Shown here one piece after another: positions 1 to 5,534 of a DNA stretch of 8,327 bases (the first letter of the stretch is position 1; every line of letters begins with the position of its first letter). Made by a program: the position numbers and the translations under genes. The stretch is from NCBI GenBank assembly GCA_021807465.1, contig JAKBCX010000047.1, forward strand, positions 1 through 8,327, read 5' to 3'. Under the pieces are notes generated by a model that searched no databases, was not told the DNA's origin, and saw only the letters and a list, made by a program, of their open reading frames with translations. The DNA is from Pseudomonadota bacterium (GTDB taxonomy: Bacteria; Pseudomonadota; Alphaproteobacteria; Acetobacterales; Acetobacteraceae).

Positions 1-1
1 C

Positions 2-223
2 AGCGAGCAGGTATTCAGCCGGAATTTCAAACAGCAATTCGGCCTCACCCCGCGCGAGGCGCGTGAGCGTGCCAGCTTCCTGCTCTCGGCCCAAGTCTGG
101 AGCGGCCCCGGCCTGTCCCCGGAGCGGAAATTTTCGCTGTGGATGAAAACCTTGCGCGGCGTTGGGCAGTGGCCTGCCCTAGGCGGGGTTGCTACCGCCT
201 GTAATGTTTTGCCTGGAATATGA
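2..223 (+). CDS. AraC-family transcriptional regulator, C-terminal fragment (5' end outside window)
   Basis: This open frame enters from the left edge and ends at TGA 221-223, giving 73 residues of a C-terminus. The segment reading 'SEQVFSRNFKQQFGLTPREA' matches the second helix-turn-helix of AraC/XylS regulators, whose usual form is 'xxSxFSRxFKxxFGxSPxxYR'. It therefore belongs to the DNA-binding end of a regulator. The tail after the HTH is about 50 residues, longer than in many family members, and is not recognised. The effector-binding N-terminal domain is not in the window, so the inducer is unknown. The stop lies 101 bases upstream of the proposed start of the large Hint protein gene on the same strand, with no obvious terminator between them. 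Local regulation or co-transcription is possible but unproven. Confidence 0.8.
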   Translation, partial: SEQVFSRNFKQQFGLTPREARERASFLLSAQVWSGPGLSPERKFSLWMKTLRGVGQWPALGGVATACNVLPGI

Positions 224-240
224 GACAGATCGTCAAGTAA

Positions 241-256
241 ATTCAAACGATTCAAA
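241..256 (+). promoter_or_regulatory. ATTCAAA direct repeat in AT-rich leader of the Hint gene
   Basis: ATTCAAA occurs at 241-247 and again at 250-256, a 9-base period, inside the only AT-rich stretch between the AraC stop (223) and the downstream start (325). It could be an operator or part of a promoter. No convincing -35/-10 pair can be assigned, and the spacing is not a full helical turn. The assignment is weak and rests on position and composition only. Confidence 0.2.
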
Positions 257-324
257 TTGTGGCGTCATACCCCGCTTGGTAATTTCTTTCCCCAACGGCA
301 GCAACAACTTTGGGGATGTGTGGC

Positions 325-3300
325 ATGATTACCGGCCCGACTCTAACCACCACCACCTTCCTGACCACGGGCACGATCGCGACCTATACGGTGGCATCAA
401 CCGGCACATTTCTGATTACCGCCGACGGCGCTGCCGGGGGGTCCTATTGGAGCTCAATGTCCCCAGGGGCGGCTCCCGCTATTCGTGGCGGCAATGGTTA
501 CGCGTTGAGCGCGGATTTTCAGCTTACCCAGGGCACCGTGATCGAAATTATTGCCGGCGGTGTGGGGGGCAACCGGACGCTCGTGGGCGGCGGCGGCGGT
601 GGTGGTGGCAGCTTCGTTTATGATCAAACGGACGGCATTCTGCTCGAGGCGGCCGGCGGCGGTGGCGGTGCTGCCAGCGGCGGCGGTTACATCAACGCCG
701 CGAATGAAGCCGGCATCAATGCGACGGGCGGCAGCACCGGCATGAATGGCGGGATGTCACAGCTTGCAAGTTCCTACCCTCTGCCACAAGGAGGGCAAGG
801 CGGTGTGAGCGGCGGCGGCGGTAAGGGCGGCGCCTATTCCAATCCTACCGTCCATTTCGGCGGCGGTGGCGGCGGTGGTGGCGGTTTTAGCGGCAATGGA
901 ACACAAGGAACAGGATACAATAACGGCGGCACCGCGTTCCTCAATGGCGGCTTTGCCGGCGGCAATGGCGGATTCGGCGGCGGCGGGGCCGGTGCTTCGA
1001 GTAGCGGTGCCGGCGGCGGTGGCGGCGGCTATTCTGGCGGCGGCGGCGGCGGCCAGGATGGTGGTGGCGGTGGCGGCGGCTCCTACATCAATTTACGCGG
1101 AAGTTTAGCCGCAACCAACATCACCGATATAGGCGCGGTGCAGACTAGCAATGGTTATATTCTCATCCAGAGTGCGCAATTTGCCGGCGTTCAGATCACG
1201 AACCCGGTCATCGTCACGGGTTCGGCAACCACGGTCGGCGCCAATACGCTGGTCACGAACCCGGTCATCGCTGGCGGCACGCTGGATCTCGCGGCTGGAT
1301 CCTACGTCCAGGGCAACCTCTCCTTCACCAATACGGGCGGCGAGCTGCTGGTCGAGCAGGCGGTGGGCGGCGTCACACTCAACCCGGTGGACGCCATCAC
1401 CGGCTTCGCGGCAGGAGATTACATCAACCTCGCCGGGGCCGGTCTCAACCCCGCCCTTACATCCCTCACCGTTGCCGCTGACGGCACGCTCTCCATCATC
1501 AGCGGTGCCACCACCTACGATGTGCTGTTTCAGGGCATCACCGCCGGGCAAAATAATTTCATCTTCTACGGCGCTCGGGGCCTCACCGAATCCACTCATA
1601 GCCTGTCCACATCCATCTCGGCGGGGATCTCGTTAACGGCAGCGGGGCCGTTCCTGGCGCCCTTCACCGTCACCAATACCGGCACCGTAAACAGCACGGG
1701 CAACGCCATTAGCTCCAGCCTCGCTGGCGCCTCTCTCGCCAATCAGGGGCTGCTCAGCGCCTCGGCGGGCATCGGTGTCGATCTCACCGGGGGCGGCACG
1801 ATCGTCAATGCCGGGACCATCTACGGCGCGGGCGGCGCTGTCTATCTCGGCGGCAATGGCAACAACCTGCTGGTCGATACAGCCGGCTCGGTCTTCTCAG
1901 GCACGGTCAGCGCGGCCGCTTCCTCGTCCAGCACCTTGGCGCTCACCGGCACTGGCGGCAATATGGCGGGGCTTGGCAGCCAGTTCACCGGCTTTGCCGC
2001 CCTTACCGAGCTGGCCGGAGCCAGTTGGCAGCTGCGCGGCAATTTCACCGGCGCGGCCGGGGCTTACGGCTATGCCGCGGGCGGCGCGGGCAAAGACGCT
2101 TTCACCGAAGCCGCGGGCGCACATATGTCCAATTACGCCACCCTAACAGGCGGCACGGGCGGGCAGAGCCATCTGCAGGGCGGCCAGGGCGGTGCCGGCG
2201 CCAATCTGCTCGGCGGCGGCACAATGTTCAACGCGGGTAACATCACCGGCGGCGCAAGCAGTTTCGCCTTTGCCAGCACCGGCGCCACGGCGCTCACTGG
2301 CGGAGACGGCATCGAGATCAGCAATGGCGCAAGCGTCTTCAATGTTGGCAACATTACTGGCGGGCGCGGCGGCTTTATCTATGGCGTTGGTGGCCAGGGC
2401 GGCGCTGGCGCCTATCTCAACGGGGGCACGCTGGAGACTGGCGGCACCATTAGCGGCGGTGCCGGTGGCGGCAGCACCCCCGGCAATGCAGGCTATGCCG
2501 TGCGCTTCGGCGCCACCGCCAGCACGCTGATCTTCGACTGGCCGGCCACCTTCATTGGCAAAGCCGCAGCCAATGGCGTCAACGACACGCTCGGCCTCGA
2601 TGGCATGACGGGCACGCTGAGCGGGCTTGGCACCCAGTTCACCGGCTTTGCCGCGATAAACGAGCTGTCCTCCGCCTACTGGTCGATCACCAGCAATTTC
2701 ACCGCCGCCGCCGGCGCCTACGGCTATACAGCAGGCACGGCCGGGCAAACGGCAGCGATTATGCAACCGGGCGGAAGGGGCTACACCAACCTCACCAACC
2801 TTGCCACCATTACCGGCGGCACAGGCGGGCAGAGCCATCTGCAAGGCGGCGCTGGCGGAGCCGGCATATCCGTCTCCTCTGGCGCCCGTCTCTATAATCA
2901 CGGCGCCATCGCCGGTGGCGACAGCAGCTTTGCCTTTGCTTCCAAAGGGGCGACTGCCCTGGCGGGCGGCAGCGGTGTCGTTCTCGCCGCCGGCGGTTTC
3001 GCGGCCAATTACGGCAGCATCACCGGCGGGCTTGGCGGTTTCATCTATGCCTCGGACGGCACCGGCGGCGCGGGCGGCGCGGGCGTCTATATCAATGGCG
3101 GCACGCTTATCAATGCCGGCACCATCAGCGGCGGCGCCGGGCGCGGGCAAACCCCGGCGGCCACAGGCGCGCAAGGCGATGCGGTGCAGTTCGGCGCCGC
3201 TGCCAGCACGCTGGCCGATAAGGCCGGGGCGGTGTTCAACGGGCTGGTCCAGGGCTACGGCAATGACACGCTAGACCTGACCGGCACAAACGGCACGCTG

Positions 3301-4179
3301 AGCGGGTTTGGCACGCAATTCACCGGCTTCTCGTCTCTCAGCATTGCCAGCGGCGGCACCTGGCTCGTTTCGGGCAACAGCGCCGGACTCGCCAGCGGCG
3401 TAAATATATACGGCTTTACCACAGGCGATACGATCAACCTTACCGGGGTATCTGCGGCAACAGAGGTCTTCACCAATAATCAGCTGCAGTTGCTCGATGG
3501 TGGAGGCACTGTGGTGGCGGCACTGAACATCGCTGAATCCACCAGCATCTCAAGTACCAACTTCAGCATCAGCAGCGACGGCAATGGCGGCACGGATATT
3601 ACCACGTGCTTCTACCCCGGCACGCGGCTTGCCACACCGCACGGCGAAGTGGCGGTCGAGGATATTGTTGCGGGCACGTTACTGCGCCTTGCCAGTGGCG
3701 GGAGTTTGCCAGTGCGCTGGGTTGGCCGCTCGGAAATCTCCACCCGCTTCGCCAACCCGCTGCGCGCGCTTCCCGTGCGCATCTGCGCTGGCGCGCTGGG
3801 GCATGGGTTGCCGCGCCGCGACCTGCTCGTCTCGCCGGACCATGCCATGTTCCTGGAAGGCGTGCTGGTCCAGGCCGGCGCCCTGGTCAATGGCATCACC
3901 ATCCTGCGTGAGGCCAATGTGCCGGAGCGCTTTACGTATTACCATGTCGAGCTGGCAAAACACGAGTTGCTGCTGGCGGAAGGAGCCGCCACGGAAAGCT
4001 TCGTCGATAATGTTGACCGGATGCATTTCTCTAACTGGAACGAGCGCGGCACCGCCCATACGGTAGAGCCGATAGAAGAAATGCCCTACCCGCGTGCGAA
4101 ATCCCACCGGCAAGTCCCTTCCTCACTGCGCCAAATGCTTGCCCAGTACGCCCAAGCCGTCATCTCCGGGGCTGCCTGA
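325..4179 (+). CDS. Large glycine-rich, repeat-containing protein with C-terminal Hint_2 domain (putative surface or secreted protein)
   Basis: The protein is about 1284 residues from ATG 325. That start is preferred because GGGGA at 312-316 lies 8 bases upstream; TTG 310 and ATG 316 are in-frame alternatives with poor spacing. Residues 1-282 form a glycine-rich domain with six- to nine-Gly runs and the 'GGFGGGGAG...GGGGGGYSGG' pattern of the ALK/LTK glycine-rich domain. Residues 283-502 are beta-strand repeats (19-residue 'TNPVI' repeat, 'NxGTI' units) like autotransporter passengers. Residues 505-1030 hold two full and one partial copy of a ~220-residue repeat. A 'GDTINLTGV' stretch and a 'DGNGGTDIT' lead-in precede the Hint domain, which starts at Cys1095. 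'GNGNNLLVD' and 'GYGNDTLDL' faintly recall RTX nonapeptides, but there is no RTX array. No classical Sec signal peptide is visible, so the export route is unknown. Adhesin, matrix or self-processing roles are inferences. Confidence 0.85.
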   Translation: MITGPTLTTTTFLTTGTIATYTVASTGTFLITADGAAGGSYWSSMSPGAAPAIRGGNGYALSADFQLTQGTVIEIIAGGVGGNRTLVGGGGGGGGSFVYDQTDGILLEAAGGGGGAASGGGYINAANEAGINATGGSTGMNGGMSQLASSYPLPQGGQGGVSGGGGKGGAYSNPTVHFGGGGGGGGGFSGNGTQGTGYNNGGTAFLNGGFAGGNGGFGGGGAGASSSGAGGGGGGYSGGGGGGQDGGGGGGGSYINLRGSLAATNITDIGAVQTSNGYILIQSAQFAGVQITNPVIVTGSATTVGANTLVTNPVIAGGTLDLAAGSYVQGNLSFTNTGGELLVEQAVGGVTLNPVDAITGFAAGDYINLAGAGLNPALTSLTVAADGTLSIISGATTYDVLFQGITAGQNNFIFYGARGLTESTHSLSTSISAGISLTAAGPFLAPFTVTNTGTVNSTGNAISSSLAGASLANQGLLSASAGIGVDLTGGGTIVNAGTIYGAGGAVYLGGNGNNLLVDTAGSVFSGTVSAAASSSSTLALTGTGGNMAGLGSQFTGFAALTELAGASWQLRGNFTGAAGAYGYAAGGAGKDAFTEAAGAHMSNYATLTGGTGGQSHLQGGQGGAGANLLGGGTMFNAGNITGGASSFAFASTGATALTGGDGIEISNGASVFNVGNITGGRGGFIYGVGGQGGAGAYLNGGTLETGGTISGGAGGGSTPGNAGYAVRFGATASTLIFDWPATFIGKAAANGVNDTLGLDGMTGTLSGLGTQFTGFAAINELSSAYWSITSNFTAAAGAYGYTAGTAGQTAAIMQPGGRGYTNLTNLATITGGTGGQSHLQGGAGGAGISVSSGARLYNHGAIAGGDSSFAFASKGATALAGGSGVVLAAGGFAANYGSITGGLGGFIYASDGTGGAGGAGVYINGGTLINAGTISGGAGRGQTPAATGAQGDAVQFGAAASTLADKAGAVFNGLVQGYGNDTLDLTGTNGTLSGFGTQFTGFSSLSIASGGTWLVSGNSAGLASGVNIYGFTTGDTINLTGVSAATEVFTNNQLQLLDGGGTVVAALNIAESTSISSTNFSISSDGNGGTDITTCFYPGTRLATPHGEVAVEDIVAGTLLRLASGGSLPVRWVGRSEISTRFANPLRALPVRICAGALGHGLPRRDLLVSPDHAMFLEGVLVQAGALVNGITILREANVPERFTYYHVELAKHELLLAEGAATESFVDNVDRMHFSNWNERGTAHTVEPIEEMPYPRAKSHRQVPSSLRQMLAQYAQAVISGAA
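586..1080 (+). repeat. Poly-glycine codon tracts (GGC/GGT) in the glycine-rich domain
   Basis: Uninterrupted glycine codon runs occur at 586-609 (8 Gly), 859-885 (9), 1012-1029 (6), 1036-1053 (6) and 1060-1080 (7), with many shorter ones between. All are in frame with the Hint protein. The runs mix GGC and GGT rather than being pure triplet repeats, which suggests selection for the protein sequence. They remain plausible sites of in-frame slippage and of G-rich secondary structure on the coding strand. Confidence 0.8.
1196..1270 (+). repeat. 18-bp direct repeat encoding a 19-residue beta-strand repeat
   Basis: TCACGAACCCGGTCATCG is present at 1196-1213 and again at 1253-1270, exactly 57 bases (19 codons) apart. 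It encodes 'ITNPVIVTG' and then 'VTNPVIAGG'. The spacing and the strand-loop-strand look are like AIDA-type autotransporter passenger repeats, which fold as parallel beta-helices. The near identity at DNA level suggests a recent tandem duplication. Confidence 0.75.
1837..2496 (+). repeat. Long intragenic repeat, unit 1 (660 bp, 220 codons)
   Basis: This unit encodes residues 505-724 of the Hint protein. Recurring landmarks in order are 'GSQFTGFAALTEL', 'NFTGAAGAYGYAAG', 'GGTGGQSHLQGG', 'SSFAFASTGATAL', 'NITGGRGGFIYG' and 'GGTISGGAG'. The same landmarks recur in the same order in unit 2. The match is in-frame and clear at both DNA and protein level. Confidence 0.85.
2497..3180 (+). repeat. Long intragenic repeat, unit 2 (684 bp, 228 codons)
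   Basis: This is the second copy, residues 725-952. Landmarks are 'GTQFTGFAAINEL' (coding DNA at 2632 onward, 654 bases after the unit 1 equivalent), 'NFTAAAGAYGYTAG', 'GGTGGQSHLQGG', 'SSFAFASKGATAL', 'SITGGLGGFIYA' and 'GGTLINAGTISGGAG'. It is 24 bases longer than unit 1 through whole-codon differences, so the frame is kept. Divergence from unit 1 is moderate, pointing to an older duplication rather than an assembly artefact. Confidence 0.85.
3181..3414 (+). repeat. Long intragenic repeat, partial unit 3
   Basis: This copy has only the first part of the unit: 'AVQFGAAASTL' matches 'AVRFGATASTL' of unit 2, then 'GTLSGFGTQFTGF' and a 'TWLVSGNSAG' segment in the place of 'WSITSNFTAA'. The glycine-rich second half is absent, and the protein passes into a 'GFTTGDTINLTGV' linker toward the Hint domain. 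The CAATTC landmark at 3316 lies 681 bases after the unit 2 equivalent. Confidence 0.75.
3607..4011 (+). other. Hint_2 (hedgehog/intein-type) domain within the large protein
   Basis: This is residues 1095-1229. It opens with 'CFYPGTRLATPHGEVAVED', the standard Hint_2 opening of a catalytic Cys followed by 'F..GTRIATP.GE.AVEDL'. 'PVRWVGR' follows. 'SPDHAMF' comes next, with His1173 in the position of the conserved block-B histidine of intein-like domains. The domain closes on 'LLAEGAATESFVDN'. The length of about 135 residues fits the family. Hint domains rearrange the peptide bond before the Cys to a thioester and can cleave the chain there. The intein-type terminal His-Asn is not seen, so N-terminal cleavage or ester transfer is more likely than full splicing. 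A 55-residue tail with 'PYPRAKSHRQVP' follows. Confidence 0.85.
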
Positions 4180-4473
4180 AAGGCCAGCCGCCGGGGCGTA
4201 GCCGGACCAAACAGGCTGAACGCCGCCGCCTCGCACATGTAGCCGTGCACCTGGCGCGCCTCACCTAGTCAATAGCCCAAGCATCCATCGCGCACCTATC
4301 TGCCGGCCCCTCTCTCACCACGCCGATCCGGGACCGGAGGGCGGCGCCCCGCCCTCCGGCAGGCGGGAAAGAGGCGGCGGAAGGCGCAATAGCCCCGAAA
4401 CGTGAGGTCCAGCTTGACTTCGGCGGCCGGAGCGTCCTTGAGGTGGCGGCCAGAACCAGCAGGAGCTACAGGC
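4180..4473. other. Intergenic region between the Hint gene and the CDF-like gene
   Basis: This 294-base stretch holds a strong hairpin at 4334-4359 and the AGGAG ribosome-binding site of the next gene at 4461-4465. An in-frame GTG at 4402 could extend the downstream protein by 24 residues, but it has no good ribosome-binding site. No other gene, RNA or clear promoter could be supported. Confidence 0.6.
4334..4359. terminator. Perfect GC-rich inverted repeat (11-bp stem, 4-base loop), possible terminator or extragenic palindrome
   Basis: CCGGAGGGCGG at 4334-4344 is the exact reverse complement of CCGCCCTCCGG at 4349-4359, with loop CGCC. It lies 155 bases after the Hint stop codon and 115 bases before the next proposed start. 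No T-run follows on either strand, so it is not a textbook intrinsic terminator. It may be a transcript-end stabiliser, an extragenic palindromic element, or a weak terminator. Confidence 0.4.
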
Positions 4474-5070
4474 ATGAGCGAGACCTCGACCCAACCCGGA
4501 TTCCGGCGCGCCGTATTCTGGGCCGCGGCCCTCAACCTCGCCTATTTCGGGGTGGAATTCGCCGTGGCGCTGGCCATCGGCTCGGTCTCGCTCTTCGCCG
4601 ACAGCATCGACTTCCTAGAGGATGCCTCGGTCAATCTGCTCATCATGCTGGCCCTGGGCTGGAGCCTGAAGCAGCGGGCACGGCTGGGCATGGCGCTGGC
4701 CGGCATCCTGCTGGTGCCGGGCCTCGCCACCATCTGGACCGCCTGGCAGAAATTCCTGCACCCCGTGCCGCCCTCGCCCATGCTGCTCTCTGTCACCGCC
4801 GCCGGGGCAATGCTGGTCAACGCCACCTGCGCGCTCATGCTGGCCCGCCACCGCGCGCATGGCGGCAGCCTCGCCAAGGCCGCCTACCTCTCGGCCCGCA
4901 ACGACGTGCTGGCCAACATCGCCATCATCCTCGCAGGCGCGGTCACGGCTTATCTATGGCGCTCGGCTTGGCCCGATCTGCTGGTCGGCATCGGCATTGC
5001 CGCCATGAACGCCGATGCGGCCCGCGAGGTGTGGTCCGCGGCCCGCGAGGAGCATAGCGCGGCGGCGTAG
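4474..5070 (+). CDS. Compact six-helix cation transporter of the CDF (cation diffusion facilitator) type, no C-terminal domain
   Basis: This is an inner-membrane protein of 198 residues. ATG 4474 is chosen because AGGAG at 4461-4465 sits 8 bases upstream. Six hydrophobic segments are visible at about residues 13-36, 51-65, 71-93, 102-124, 144-161 and 166-180. Helix 2 carries 'FADSIDFLEDASVN' with acidic residues D43, D46, E49 and D50, and helix 5 begins 'SARNDVLAN' with D144. These fall where CDF exporters such as YiiP place the metal-site residues (D/HxxxD in helices 2 and 5), but the helix 5 His is replaced by Ser140. The ~80-residue cytoplasmic metallochaperone-like domain of typical 300-residue CDF proteins is missing. 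This matches the short 'cation transporter' subgroup in Proteobacteria. The exported ion cannot be told. No metal regulator is adjacent. Confidence 0.75.
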   Translation: MSETSTQPGFRRAVFWAAALNLAYFGVEFAVALAIGSVSLFADSIDFLEDASVNLLIMLALGWSLKQRARLGMALAGILLVPGLATIWTAWQKFLHPVPPSPMLLSVTAAGAMLVNATCALMLARHRAHGGSLAKAAYLSARNDVLANIAIILAGAVTAYLWRSAWPDLLVGIGIAAMNADAAREVWSAAREEHSAAA

Positions 5071-5267
5071 GACGCGCAGTCAGCGGCATGCCGAGGGTGA
5101 ACGGCTGGCCGTCAAGCTCATCGATACCGAAGCAGCGGATGGCTGCATTCAGGTGAAGCACGGCCAGCCGCCCATGGTCTGGACGTCCGGGCCTGTCCTT
5201 GACGCAAATCATAGCGTGGCGGGCCTGTGCCGGTTGAAATGCGCGAACACGGCACAGGAGATTTTTC

Positions 5268-5420
5268 GTGTCCAAAATGCGTCTTCGCGGTATCGCTCTT
5301 GCTGGAAGGGCCACCGTCCTCGGCATTGTCCCACTTCGCCCAGCGGCGGCCCAGCCTGCATCAGGCTGGGGGCCAGGTTGCATGAGTCCTAAGCCTCTGG
5401 ACTGTTCGGCACTACGCTGA
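5268..5420 (+). pseudogene. Short signal-peptide-bearing ORF, probably the 5' remnant of an exported-protein gene
   Basis: GTG 5268 follows AGGAG (5256-5260) at 7 bases and opens a 50-codon frame ending at TGA 5418-5420. The product starts 'SKMRLRGIALAG', continues with a hydrophobic stretch 'ATVLGIVPL', and has a signal-peptidase-like site 'RPAAAQP'. 'GWGPGC' follows, and then an unconvincing tail. Good ribosome-binding spacing plus an n-region, h-region and AxA-type cleavage site are unlikely together by chance. The mature part is only about 20 residues, and an Arg interrupts the hydrophobic core, so I read it as a decayed or truncated gene. A genuine small exported peptide remains possible. 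Confidence 0.4.
5350..5370. repeat. Inverted repeat, 9-bp stem with 3-base loop
   Basis: CCCAGCCTG at 5350-5358 and CAGGCTGGG at 5362-5370 are exact reverse complements around CAT. It lies within the short remnant ORF. There is no T-run after it. It may be a transcript hairpin between the transporter and the glycosyltransferase, or chance in GC-rich DNA. Confidence 0.4.
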
Positions 5421-5520
5421 CTGGAGCGTTGTTTAGCATTCTCCTCACGATCCACGGCCCGGCCATGAATACCCGGCCCCTGGCTTCTTGGCCACACACG
5501 GAAGATGTATAACGCCCCAA

Positions 5521-5526
5521 AGGAGG
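5521..5526 (+). promoter_or_regulatory. Ribosome-binding site AGGAGG that decides the glycosyltransferase start
   Basis: A perfect AGGAGG lies 8 bases before an in-frame TTG at 5535. The upstream in-frame ATG at 5505 lies before this site, with only a GGAAG directly abutting it. The strong, ideally spaced site argues that translation starts at TTG 5535. Confidence 0.65.
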
Positions 5527-5534
5527 CAGTTGGT

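Larger units (their letters stand above)
5071..5534. other. 464-base region with no intact gene; remnant-like content
   Basis: The region between the transporter and the glycosyltransferase holds one short signal-peptide-like ORF (5268-5420), an inverted repeat at 5350-5370, and the glycosyltransferase ribosome-binding site at 5521-5526. The minus-strand stretch around 5060-5215 reads openly, but I do not recognise its protein and it runs into antisense of the transporter gene. I see no transposase, tRNA or clear promoter. Confidence 0.5.

Noticed and set aside
189..623. 144-codon plus-strand frame overlapping the AraC end and the Hint start
   Set aside because: The product is Arg/His-rich without domain features and conflicts with the clearly coding Hint frame.
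1105..1599. 164-codon minus-strand frame
   Set aside because: It is antisense to the beta-strand repeats of the Hint protein, with no recognisable domain or ribosome-binding site.
2143..3174. 343-codon minus-strand open frame opposite the Hint gene repeats
   Set aside because: It is an antisense shadow: GC-rich repeats with few AT-containing codons leave the opposite strand open. The product is Ala/Gly/Arg low complexity and recognises no family.
1850..3290. RTX-type calcium-binding nonapeptides ('GNGNNLLVD', 'GYGNDTLDL')
   Set aside because: There are only isolated partial matches, hundreds of residues apart, with no tandem array, so no RTX domain is claimed.
4170..4189. Stem-loop overlapping the Hint stop codon (GGCTGCC / GGCCAGCC)
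   Set aside because: It needs a bulged base, is short and has no T-run, so it is not supportable as a terminator.
4402..4473. 24-residue N-terminal extension of the transporter from GTG 4402
   Set aside because: There is no ribosome-binding site before the GTG, while ATG 4474 has AGGAG at ideal spacing and begins a normal short cytoplasmic lead to helix 1.
4943..5497. 184-codon minus-strand frame covering the remnant region
   Set aside because: It runs antisense into the end of the transporter gene and has no family features. One stretch around 5060-5215 reads smoothly but is not recognised.
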